A stretch of DNA of 64,000 bases from Entomortierella parvispora (taxonomy: Eukaryota; Mortierellomycota; Mortierellomycetes; Mortierellales; Mortierellaceae), in assembly GCA_963573315.1 (NCBI GenBank), contig OY752143.1, positions 3,038,001-3,102,000 on the forward strand, written 5' to 3'. Shown in pieces: positions 18,959 to 29,540 of the stretch (positions within the stretch are counted from its first letter, which is position 1; every line of letters begins with the position of its first letter). Under the pieces are notes generated by a model. It saw only the letters and a program-made list of their open reading frames with translations, had not been told where the DNA came from and did no database searches. Both the position numbers and the translations under genes were made by a program.

Positions 18959-21724
18959 ATGCCTGCCATTGTCCTTACAATAAAGGACATTCTTCACTTT
19001 GCCCCACCCGATGTCTGCCCTCTGGATCCCATCATACCTTTCGCCATTCCCTCCCAGTCATCCAATCCTTTGAACCTGACGTTTACTTGTCAACAGTTTC
19101 GCAATTTTTGGCTCCAAGAGAGGAGGGCATACGATTGGCAATATCGAACTGCTAAACATTCTAGGTTTTATAGACAGAGCCTCGTCACTCCTCTGCCCGA
19201 TAGGTCCTCATGCTATATCACAGATGAATGTCGGCCCGGTCGAAAACCTGAGTTTGATTGGAGCTTGCAATATATCTGCCGCCGCTGGCACAGACCAAAA
19301 GAAAGAAAGAATGGGCACGTTTCCGTGGGGATGGGCTGCAAAGCATCGCTCACTGTGCGCAAGGTCATTGATAAGGACAGAATTCAAGTCCTGTATCATT
19401 GGGAGCACAGCCATGATACATCGTTTGTAGAGCGGGCGAGATTGCCCTGCGGACGAAATGATCGAGAATGGCTCCGATATCAAATTGAACGTGGCTATGA
19501 CTGGGCATCGATCCAGAAGAAGCTGCGTCCTGGGGGGGGATCTGGTGCAAGATGTGAGTCCTATTCGTAAAATACGAGTTCCGTTTCTATTTTGGTTCGA
19601 AAATATGAGGAACTGAATGCCTTAGCTTGTTTATATACACAGTTGATAAACGACACTATCATACCCCCAACAGCGTTGGCCATCACCCAAAACGACACTC
19701 GAGGGGCTATTTACCAGCAGAGAAGAAGAAAGTGGCAGAAGGACAGGGATCCTGTGAAAAGCGTTGAGCTATGGCTCCAAATGATCAAGCAAAAGGGGGG
19801 AAAGGTCTTTTTTGAACGAAACCGAAGAGAGGAAGCGGATGGATCTTTTTTAATTGCTTGGTGTACGTCATTTCAACTTGGGGTAAGGTACTTCCAACGC
19901 GGAACAATCCTCAGGTGTAGAAAAGGATCACTGTGTTACTAATATAAAATAGAAGGTGCTGGCAGATAATCACTCTATTTACTGCATGGACTCCACCTAC
20001 AAGACTGTGTCGAGTATCAAGAAGGTCCTTGTGCCGGATGGCAGTACCCGTACCAGATCTGCATTTCTGTTCACGCTACTGGTAAAGGATCGTATTATCC
20101 AGAAAGGCATTCCGGTTGCATTTCTGATCACGTCTTCCGAGTCGCAGTACGACACCTACCGTATTATTGTCTGCAGCTACATTTGTCTATCACGATAGTT
20201 TTCAACAATACTCATATACCGATTTCTTTTCAATGCATGTGTAGATATAATATTGAGGATTGGCTACAGTGGCTGAAAAACGATTGTGGATTGAAGACAG
20301 CTGCTTTCATGGTCGATTGTGCCCCAGCCGAGTCAATAGCCATCTCACGGATATTTCCTCAGTCAAAGATTTTCTATTGCGACTTCCATGTCGCCCAGCT
20401 TTGGGAAAGGCATATGAAAATGAGACGTTCCGTGAGTCATCGCGATCATGAAATCCGCTTCCTAATTCAAAGAATTATAAGCTTTGTTAATTTCTGACGT
20501 TGCACTTGTTATCTGTATTGATGCTTAGGGCGTGGAATGCATGCAGATGAGACCTCGATTGAAAGAAGTCCGCATTGCCAGGACGGCAGTGGATCAGCAA
20601 CGCCTTTGGGCAGCATTCAAACGAGACTTCTCCTCGGCGACGTCTCTCATTGGGTATATCGAGAACCGCTGGCTCAATGAAAATATACAGCGTTGGGCTG
20701 TATATCATAGAATGGTAAAAGATTGCGGTATAAAGGTAGATCGCACTCAAGCGTTCCTTGGAACCTATTAACGAATGCGTCGCCTCCATAGGATAGTCAA
20801 GAAATTACTACTAACAATTGGATCGAATCTTGGCACAAGACTCTGAAACAAAAGTACCTGGGCCACGAAAGGAATGTACGAGCAGACTATCTTATATGGC
20901 TGTTAGAAGGCGAAGTAAATACAGACTTTCTCGTCGAATACTTTAAAATCAAGCATGGACTGGCACCGCTTCCGATGACAAGGGAAGACAAACTAAGGAA
21001 GTCTAAAGCTGCGGTTCTCCCAATTGAGCGTGCCTTGGCGTCAGTAACACCTTTGCAGACGGAAAATAAGGCACGTATTGACATGGGTGCAGTTTGGGAT
21101 AGCGACTGCGACACATATCACTCACTGCCGTCTCTCTATTTCTAGATTATTGTTAGATCATTTAGCTTGTTCACTGTCCAATACAGTGTGAGTCTCAAGC
21201 CCACAAACGGACTGATTATGAACGAACCCGAGGGGCTTCTTCAGACATGTACATGCCCCGACAACAGGAGGCGCCAGCGGCCATGTAAGCATATGTACCT
21301 TCTAGATCGGTTGTTTCCATATGTGCGAATTGACTATTATCTCCAGGCTGGACAAGTTGATAAAAGTTGGCCGGGCATTGATCAAGGCAAAGTACAAGGT
21401 GAGACTGGCGAGTGTGCAGTCAGCAGCCTTCCCGATTGGATTCCTTTGGTTGTTAAACAGGCACTCTATGCTCAACGAACGAAAACACAAGAGAACGAGA
21501 GGCACAAGGCCGATCAACAGCGAGCAAAAGCGTTTGCTGTCTGCGAGAACGAGGCTAACAAACTATGGAGTATACTTGCAGTATCGCTTGCCAACAGACC
21601 GCGAGTGTGCAGTTTAGAGTATTTCCAGGCCTTTGTTGCCAACTTGAGGAGTGTAGTCCATTATTCACAAGGACTGAACTCCCCAGTGTCGGTCAACAGT
21701 GCTCACAATATGAGTAAACAATGA
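18959..21724 (+). CDS. MULE (Mutator-like) transposase with SWIM zinc finger
   Basis: Exons 18959..19553, 19626..19882, 19953..20146, 20245..20431, 20529..20714, 20792..~21142 and 21146..21724; the first five junctions are GT-AG and keep frame. The N-terminus holds a WRKY/FLYWCH-like DNA-binding block (CKASLTVRKV...YHWEHSHD). The DDE triad of the MULE family is visible: D297 in YCMDSTYKT, D373 in FMVDCAPAES followed by FYCDFHVAQLW, and E485 in TTNNWIESWHKTLK. A SWIM motif CTCPDNRRRQRPCKH follows near 21238-21290. Role: cut-and-paste transposition of its element. Odd: a TAG at 21143-21145 interrupts the frame between the DDE and SWIM parts; the bases before it read TTTCTAG like a splice acceptor, but no good donor is evident, so this is either a short intron or a nonsense change. 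Terminal repeats not found. Confidence 0.8.
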
Positions 21725-22781
21725 GAGAGGTCGCAATAAACGTTTTGTAAAGGGGACCCTCGCAGGCGAGTGGGTTTACTGTAGTACTGAACCCAAGGAA
21801 ATATTTATGATGACCCATGCACCGGGGGGTACAGAAATCCGCGACCTCATGGGGGACGTCGCCTGAGGGAAACCAGCTCCTGTCCCCGAGTGGCCCTTCA
21901 TGCCCATTCGTCACTATTCTCCGAGGTCCCTGTCCAAGAGATATCTTATCTGACTTGCGACTATCGTCCTAGGTGCTTCCGAGCACTCCTGCTCAGATGT
22001 TAACTGCAACGTCACTTTTTTTTTTGGACCGGAAGAAAGAAGCCGGACATTAATGTCGCCCACCCTCTTTCTTCCACCCTCAAAGTTACGTCTCCGTAAT
22101 GTCATCCCCACAACAAGGTAGTAAGGTACCATGGAGGGCATGATGAAGCCAGGTGCTGTGTCTTGATGCCCATTTGAGTAAAACCGTGTTCGCTACTCTT
22201 TTGCACTCTACCCGATTGCATCCGATCCGCCGCTGCCGAAGAACTGGCTAGTACGCGCAGAGGTTCGGAGAGTACCAGCGGTTGAAATGTGGGTGCAGGA
22301 TCTCCACCCCATAGCCTTGAGCCTCTGCTCGTTGGCAGGAACGCTTCGTCATGGCCTTGCTTGTCACCTTGTCTTTTCAGGAAACAGCAGCAATGTACAT
22401 GTGTTCTCTTGATGCCCATTTGAGTAAAACCGTGTTTGCAGCCCCCCTCGCACTTGATTCTCGACATTGATAATGCCCAACCCGGCAGTGGGCCTCCAGT
22501 CACCCCCAGCATTGTCGAGATCACTTGCATCTATGGGCCCCAGCGGTTGAAATGTGGGTGCGAGAGTTCCATTGCAGCTGCAAGTCCAAAGACAAACCTT
22601 TCTACCTTTTTTTTCACACCTTTGCTCTGATATCCGCGTCGCCCCAATTCAGGTTTGATAGCTGACATTGGCCTCTTTCTCTTCATGAACGCAGTAGCAC
22701 CAAGGCAATATAGACGAACAGGACAACAAAAACCCTTCGACCTTTACCACCCGAAGAAACAGACTACACCGTAAAAGCGCC
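21725..22781. other. Non-coding flank of the MULE gene and promoter of COA6
   Basis: 1057 bases with no supported gene. It contains an inverted repeat CTCGC-AG-GCGAG near 21759-21770, another GCGAC/GTCGC pair around CTCATGGGGG near 21842-21864, and the direct-repeat pairs listed separately. The minus-strand frame of 142 codons at 22102-22530 is generated across these repeats and shows no family resemblance. The last 150 bases are presumably the COA6 promoter and leader. Confidence 0.4.
22161..22561. repeat. Two interleaved direct-repeat pairs
   Basis: A 30-base identical repeat beginning TCTTGATGCCCATTTGAG occurs at 22161-22190 and 22407-22436. A 22-base identical repeat beginning CCAGCGGTTGAAATGTGG occurs at 22275-22296 and 22540-22561. 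Spacings are 246 and 265, so the stretch looks like an old tandem duplication of about 250 bp whose interior has diverged. Confidence 0.8.
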
Positions 22782-23362
22782 ATGACCCAGGAAACCGCCA
22801 ACCATCCTTCCAGAGCTGATCGTCAGAATTGCTGGAAGGTCCGCGACGCCTACTTTGAATGTTTAAACGAGGCCAAGGTCTTGGACCCTTTTGCTCCCGC
22901 CGCCGCCAATATCTGCCAGAATCTCAAGGAGCAGTACGAGAAGGGCTGCATGAAGAGTTGGGTAATGTTTTCTTTTTCAATGTTCAAGGAAGAATTCCGC
23001 GTTTTACGTGTTTTTATGATTTCATCACCAAATTCTCGAATGTCATACTGACCCGTTTATTCCTTCCATTCTCTCGACTTTTTCCAAACTTCCAGGTTGA
23101 GTACTTCAACAAAAGTAAGATTTGATACGGGGGAAGGGGGGGGGGAGGGGTTTCGCGAACGAAAACTTTTTGACGTTCCGTGAAGTGCAATGTTGTCCTT
23201 TTTATCTGTTGCACCCAAGAGTGATCATTGACCTTTCCCCATTGCATTGTAATTGTAGGACGCGTATTAGAAGTCGAGCAGAAGGAGCTCCTGGAGCGCA
23301 TGCGGGCACAACACCAAGCTGTCAAGGATAGAGAAGAACAGACGAAAACGCAATCGCCATAG
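22782..23362 (+). CDS. COA6: Cytochrome c oxidase assembly factor 6
   Basis: Three exons, join(22782..22961,23096..23114,23259..23362), 100 residues. The middle exon is only 19 nt; both flanking introns are GT-AG and the frame closes exactly. Twin cysteine motif C17-x9-C27 and C45-x10-C56, the CX9C-CX10C spacing characteristic of COA6, followed by KSWVEYFNKRRVLEVEQKEL, matching the W-x-K/E-YFDKRR block of the family. COA6 is a soluble intermembrane-space protein that helps deliver copper to Cox2 during complex IV assembly; it is imported by the Mia40 route, which fits the twin-cysteine fold and lack of presequence. Residues 1-10 and the charged C-terminus are variable in the family. Confidence 0.93.
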
Positions 23363-23554
23363 AGTAATTATCCAATTGACGATATTTTTATCCGATTGAC
23401 GATAAAACCATTGCATTTACAAGAAGATTTCAGTTCAGAGAATGAGGGGTGAAGTGGAATATGAGGAGTATGAGGTGGTGGGAGCAATTTGCACCCATTA
23501 GATGAAGTATGAGGAGGATATTATACATGTAAATACAGGGGAAAAGGAAGATGG

Positions 23555-25541
23555 TTATAGCAGGCCTCCAGATGAGAACGAGCGCGTACCAGTGAAGCCT
23601 ACATCGGTAAGGGTAGACGCTGTTAGCAGGTGCTTTATAACGTCAATGCTTCGATTGACAGAGTTGAAAACACGCTTACCAATTAGGCCAAGGTATTGAA
23701 GATCAATGTTTTCAGGGGGTTGCAGCGAGTTTGTGCAACGCGATCTTAAAAGTTTGATCAGCACATAGCGGCCAGATCTATCAAGGCAAAGGGACAAGGA
23801 GTTTTCCGGGTCAATTGCTGAAGGAAGAAGAGATATCTCTACACCTTCAAAAGTAGATGGGAGGGGGGAAGGGGGTCTTACCTATTGGGAAGAAAATCCA
23901 GAGAGCAGGATTCATCAGGTCCTTCAAGCCGGAAGAAAGCCGCTGGAACAAGGGCATCCGCATTGGCTCCAAGTCGCTGTAGCATCTGATCAAAGCTGGA
24001 GCCTTGGTTGATAATCTCAATGTATTCCTCATACCGTTCGCGAGTCATGTTGTCAAAGAACGTTGTCTTTTCAAGTGGGATGGGCTCATGACTGATGAAA
24101 ATCAAACCCTCCTTGCATGGTGCGGTAAATCCGGTGGTCGGGGCTTTTGCCCTGAACTGTGTCAGGACGCACGTTTGACTTGATTCCGCAAGTTTCAAAC
24201 ATATGTTGATGTTTGTGGGTCTCCTTGAACTAGACCAGGAGAAACTTTGAAAGTCAGTTGCTAGCTAGATACAAAAGTATTCCGCAAGACACAAAGCACA
24301 TCTGATTCATACCAGTAGACTGAGGCATCGTTCCGCAAGACATTGTCAACCGAGTGAGAGGCATTGAACTCCCCACCATCAGAATAACACAGCTCAAACT
24401 TGAGAGGTCGTACATCGCCCGCAAATTCGACACTGGTTGCAGAGATGATTTCCTCGCCACATGTTCTGAAGTCCATAGATCCTCGGTTCTGATAGTCTGT
24501 TCCTCGAAGACCGTCCAAAGTCATGGATGTTGTTGACCTGGGTCTAAACGGTGCATTTGTTCCTGATTGAGTGTGCAGACCGTGGACTCCATGAATGGAA
24601 CTTTGACGTACAAGAGGCGTGTGCCTCTCTGGGTAGGGCAACGATGGTCTCCGGAACGAAGGGTTGCTGTCGTATTCATGATGTGAGCTCCTGGAGAGCG
24701 CAATCAAATCATTCGTGATGGAGGAATTGATAACGTTATGAGGCCAAGAGGGGGATTCACTGCCCGAAAACATGGCGGTTAAGGCTGCTGCTGATCGTGG
24801 TGACAATGGAGCATGCTGTGGACGCTCTAGAGGTGTCGGTGATGGCGAGCTTGGAGAGTGTGGGGAGTAAGGCATCGGTGCGTAATGTCGCCGGCTCTGA
24901 ATAACCTCTTCAATTCCATCGTCTTCGTCCTCTTCGCTGGTGATCTCTTCATCCTCCTCCTCTATCAAACCGGGGTGGCTCAAACGGCGAGGGATGATAA
25001 CAGCAGCAAATTCATCACCGTCGTCGTCAAACATGGTGTGGTAGTGGCGTGGCCTCGCGTAGTCTATAAAGTCCAAATCGTCCGTGATATCTGCCATGCT
25101 GAGATCTGTATCATCGTCAGAGTCCTGCGAGACAGTGTACTGGAGCTCGCCACTGCTTCGCGATAGTGAAGGCGAGTCCATGCCCAAATCGTCGTCATGT
25201 CTCAAAGATGAAGAGGAGGAGAAACGAGGGTTCAGAAGACGAAAGTGGATACGATCGTCCACCTGCGACGCTGCAGAGGGGGCGAAAGCACCCTGGTCAA
25301 TCTCCATTGTCATTGTCACACTGTCATCGTCGTCATCATTGTCGTCGTTGCTGTTGCCGTTGCGGTCGAAGTTGCGGCCGTTGGAGGTGAGGAGGGGTTC
25401 GTTGCGGTGGCGAGACATGGGACTGCTTCCGAGAATAGGGTTCGACACACCGGGGTCACGGTCCTCGTGGACACGGACAAAAGTACCCGCGCGAGAGCGA
25501 TCTGCATCATCGAATGTCGTGGTCCGTGAGGAGGTGGTGGG

Positions 25542-25584
<43 letters not shown>

Positions 25585-26546
25585 ATTGATCGATTGGATG
25601 GCAGGGGAGACGGGAAGGGAGAGGGTAAGGAGGACACGACGGTGACAGAGGTGGAAGACGGGTCACTTGCTGCTGAGGCAATACTGGCCCGATGGCCGCT
25701 GTTGATGGCGCTGTTGATGGCGCTGTTGAGGACGGGCATGGCCGGGTGATGCGTCAACGATCGCTGCATCGGTGTGGACGACAGTGTCATGCTGGCAGAC
25801 ACGAATCCTTCAGATCCTGGAGCCGCTGCAGTCGACGCTCGATGCAAAGGATAAGTCGAGTGGGGGTACTGTCTCTCTATCATCCCAGACCTCGAGCTCA
25901 AATAGGTAGAGATGCTCTCCACTGGTTCTGAACTGTCCATTGGAGGAGATGGGTTCCCTGGCAAGGTTTGGGCTGCTGTTGAAGTAAAGCTGGGGGCAGC
26001 AGCGGCAGCGGCAGCGGCGGCGCCAAACGATAAAGACACTGAGGTCGCAGAGGTAGAGGCCGGTGTTGAGAGGAGAAACAACTCTCCAGTAAGTCGACCT
26101 GTGTGGACAGTACTATGATCGTGTAGTTGAGATGGTCGTTGAGAGTTGAGTGAGGATGCAGAAGAGGAAGGGCTGTACTCGTGGTCAAAGGATCGACGGG
26201 GCTGGGATGAATTTTGGTAGTGTCGCTCCTGCGAAAGGAACTGGCGCTCTATCCTGCTGTTGGGGTGATTGGTAGGAGCGAAGGATGAGACGTACCGTGT
26301 TCTGGGAGAGTGGTGGTGGTGAGAATGGTGAAGGTGTTGATGGCGATGAGCTCCCACGCTGCTCGAGTCGATGGGTGAACGGCGTTGGAGTCTTCCCCAA
26401 CGCCTCGCGGACGTACTGTCGAGGGTTTGGGTCTGGAACCAGGCATCGCCGCTGCTGCCATTGGTGTTGAGGCTGCCGTTGGTGGTGCTGGTAGAGCGAA
26501 GGCCACCTGAGGCAAGGAACTCGGGGGTCGACACCGGGACGGGCAT
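23555..26546 (-). CDS. Large Ser-rich low-complexity protein with a C-terminal galactose-binding-like domain
   Basis: Three exons, complement(join(23555..23777,23882..24229,24313..26546)), 934 residues; both introns (83 and 104 nt) are GT-AG and in frame, the second acceptor having a strong CT tract. Residues 1-640 are low complexity: His-rich (HLHHSHHHH), poly-Ala, (TA)n and acidic runs, probably disordered. The C-terminal 290 residues are folded-looking: SVEFAGDVRPLKFELCYSDGG, SVDNVLRNDASVYC, PTNINICLKLAE, GRYVLIKLLRSR and ENIDLQYLGLIG. The pairing of SVDNVL...VYCS..P.NI.I.L with RYV.IKLL...NIDLQY.G resembles a beta-sandwich of the galactose-binding (F5/8-like) superfamily, an inference from pattern only. 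I do not recognise an orthologue and give no function. Confidence 0.75.
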
Positions 26547-27550
26547 GGCTTGACTCCGAGAAAGAAAGGAGAGGAATGAGGGAAAGAGGAGAGGGAATGT
26601 CGGCAGTTGGAATGAAGGAATGGAAGGAATGGAAGGAATGGAAGGAATGGGTAGGCAATGAGAACAAAGAAGGGCGAGGCGAGGAAGGAAGCAAGCAAGG
26701 CGCAGAGTGGAGTGGAGTGAACGTCAAGCAAGAGGGTGGGGAAAGAAGAAGGCGACAGACAAAGGAGATGGAGGGACAGACACACAGACAAGAGAAGCAG
26801 AAGCAGGCAAAGGACAAGCACACAAGGCAATGCAAAGCAAGCACGCTGATAGATGCACAAGACACCCCGCCCAAAACGCGTCCATAAAAAAAAAGAAAAA
26901 AAAATCTGCTTGGTTACTGCCTTGGTTTCGGTCTTCTTTTTCTGTGGTGTCTTGGGTCGAAAGGTCAAGGGAGCTGTCAGCGCGGTCACTTGCGCGAGAG
27001 ACCCCTGCCTGATTGCCCATCCGCCTGTCCACCTGCAGCTCGTATTTTTAGTCAACTCGACTCCTCCCTGAGGGTCACTTCAAGTCCCAGGTAGACGCTC
27101 GTTCTTTCGCTTTCTTGCTGACCTCGCAACGGATTCACTGCTCTGTCTATTGAATGGGTGCATTGGCGTTAGTGTGATCTTCCAACTTGGATTCACTCTA
27201 CATGTACTTGCTCCGCGACCCCAGTTCTGATATCTCGGAGCGGGGTGAGAAGCAAACGAGATGGGGAAACCAGTTGGGCGCTGGTGTCAGTTATTCCAGA
27301 TTCCCAATCCTCCTGAACTGAATCCCTGCTGCCCGCTGTTGCTGTTGCTAGCTCAACAACAGCACACAGAGATTGGCACCCACCCCCTCCCCTCGGTTGA
27401 CTCTCCTTTTTTCTCTTCCCTTTTTTCATTTCAACGACATTCGAATCTCTCCTGATGTGTGTTTGTGTCTCTCTCTCTCTCTTTTGTCTCCCTCTCTTTG
27501 ACCGATGTTGTTTTATTATTACCCCAACAACAAGGGTCCTACAATCTGCT
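26547..27550. other. Long upstream region of the Ser-rich gene, 3' flank of RNase H1
   Basis: About 1 kb without a supported gene. It includes a short tandem repeat of TGGAAGGAA-type units (26608-26650) and a purine-rich + strand, i.e. a CT-rich leader for the minus-strand gene. Open frames reading HSFHSF or KEWKEW are products of the repeat. Confidence 0.5.
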
Positions 27551-28789
27551 TCATGAACGTGTTGGTCTCGGCATCACTGCACCAGCGTTTGCCAATCTAT
27601 CTGCCATTTCATTGCCAAACTCGCCAACATGGGCTCTGACGTGAACCTGAAGTACGCGACAATCAGAATAAACGCACACACAGGAAATCATGGAGATTGA
27701 AAAGTGTTAGTAGACCATTGCGGAAGTGGAGCAGTAGATGAGTGTGGTTACAATCTGTGCGCACAAAACTTACCCAATTGATGGGACCTGGCCGCTTTTT
27801 GATCCTTTCCATCAGGGGCTCGATGATGTCCCGGTTCATAACGGGATCGCCGTCGCTCCTCCGCCAGTTGTTCTTTGCCCATCCTTCTGCCCACTTTGTC
27901 ACAACTATTCCGAAAAAAAGAGAATAGAATCACGTTACTATCTCTATACTCCAAATAATGTCGCTCCAGGAAGCAAAATGCCCATTCTTCTCACTGTTGT
28001 CCACTTACTGTTGACGGTGTACATGCTGTCAGTTCGGATCTCGATTGGTTTCGTGTCGCTTCCACAAGCCTCTAGTGCCCGATACGCCGCCTTTTTGATA
28101 GAGGGAAGATAGGTCTTCAATTGAGTACGAGTGATCAACATAAAATACCAGAGCAGCTTCTTTTGTTCTTAAAGGACATACCGTTAGTTCTGCTCTTTGA
28201 TTCGTCTGCATGTCAGAGTCCAGTCTCTCGCTCACATTCCTGGGATCGTTTACTCCAAAAAAGACTCCCACACCCGCCTGAGACTTTGCTTTTCCATTGC
28301 CGAGTGCGCTTCCATCTGTGTAAACCACTAGAGTGTCTGACGAAGTCATACGGACGCCGTTACTGATCCGAATGTTGTCCTTGGGAGATTTTGAATTGGC
28401 TACAGATCCTGCCCTTGAAGACGATCCTGTAGTGTGATGGGACCGGGCTGCAGCGGCGGCGGCGGCGTAGGGTTTGCTATTGGCGGCAGCTGCAGCAGAG
28501 CCATTCAGGGATGCTTTTGTGTAGTTGAGTCTGGGTCCATTGCGAACGAATTCCTCGGCGTCCTTTTGGGTGTCAAACTTTTTGAACTTTGCGCCAACGA
28601 CGCCCGAGACTTGCTTCTCACAATCGGGCCTAGGGGAGCAAGAGCCATGTTTGTCAGTAAGCCTGATCTCTTCTAGAAATTCAGGTCCAGAAGATGAGCA
28701 TCCTATGGGTACCATGTATAGTAGATGCCTTTTGTCTTGCCGACATGCACAGCGTAGAATCCTTGTTTGGGGGCTTTTGATTTGGGCAT
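27551..28789 (-). CDS. RNH1: Ribonuclease H1
   Basis: Five exons, complement(join(27551..27646,27774..27904,28009..28090,28182..28629,28713..28789)), 277 residues, every junction GT-AG and in frame. The N-terminus is a hybrid-binding (viroplasmin-type) domain: GFYAVHVGKTKGIYYTW then GVVGAKFKKFDTQKDAEEF. A poly-Ala/Ser linker follows. The catalytic domain shows VVYTDGSALGNG (first Asp), NQRAELT (Glu), EIRTDSMYTVN (second Asp) and HVRAHVGEFGNEMADRLA (His and last Asp), so the full active-site set is present. It hydrolyses RNA in RNA-DNA hybrids in nucleus and possibly mitochondria. The third intron acceptor is AAAAAG, unusual but frame-consistent. Unrelated to retroelements: no other pol domain is nearby. 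Confidence 0.93.
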
Positions 28790-29540
28790 GATGGCAGCTT
28801 TTATGATCTTCTTTAGCATGAAAAAGAAGAAAGCCGCACCCTTTTTGAATGTAGGCACAGAAAAGGAACGCATGCATCTCTTGCGCACGGGGCTTCTTGT
28901 GCATCCGCCCAGCACTCCTTCAGGGTTCCTAAGCCACCCAATTCCAATGGCTGGAAGAGCACCCCATGCATGTACCCTGGACACCCACAACCATACTATT
29001 GCAAAGATGATGAACATCTAGATCAAGACGTCCTCTTGCTACTGAGTTCATGTTGGCGGATGGTATACGCAATATAATGATTTCGAATATGGAGACACGA
29101 ACGTCGCATTTTATTGTTTTTTATCTGGAGATTCAAGCTTAGAGTCCAGCATGGCGATGCGACGACTCCGTGCCTCGAGAGGAAGTGAGAGCCATGGCAA
29201 GAGTGCCACGAGGTTGCTGGCTCATCTACATTGTCGTCCGAAGATAGGAGTGAATACGGCCCGGAGCACTCCATCCACTCCGCTGGGCTACTGCGGCGCT
29301 CCAACCACGCCATTGGTTTCCTCGGTTTTCATGCAGGTACACAGACATTCTTTGCTTTTCAATCTAGTCGCACAAAAAACATGAAGACCCTGTCTACGCG
29401 TCGGATATCGAGTTATCAAGTCCGCACTGTCAAATCTTCGCAAGTATTTGCTTAAATACCTAGATGCCGAATCACTTTCTTTACCACTTCCCTCATATAC
29501 TCTCTCAACCACCATCGTTGCAAACCGCAAATACACCAAC
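28790..29540. promoter_or_regulatory. Divergent promoter region between RNH1 and the FAD monooxygenase
   Basis: 751 bases between divergent starts. No gene, repeat or structured element recognised; short frames on both strands are unsupported. The right end is an AT- and C-rich leader directly before ATG 29541. Confidence 0.4.

Noticed and set aside
14086-21842. Ten-base sequence GAAATCCGCG shared by the Fanzor 3' flank and the MULE 3' flank as possible element ends
   Set aside because: The copies are in direct, not inverted, orientation, the match is short, and flanking sequence does not align; insufficient as terminal repeats.
22102-22530. 142-codon minus-strand open frame
   Set aside because: It spans direct repeats, encodes the same short peptide twice because of them, starts without context and resembles no family.
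26576-26887. Open frames reading KEWKEW or HSFHSF
   Set aside because: Generated by a short tandem repeat in the leader of the Ser-rich gene.
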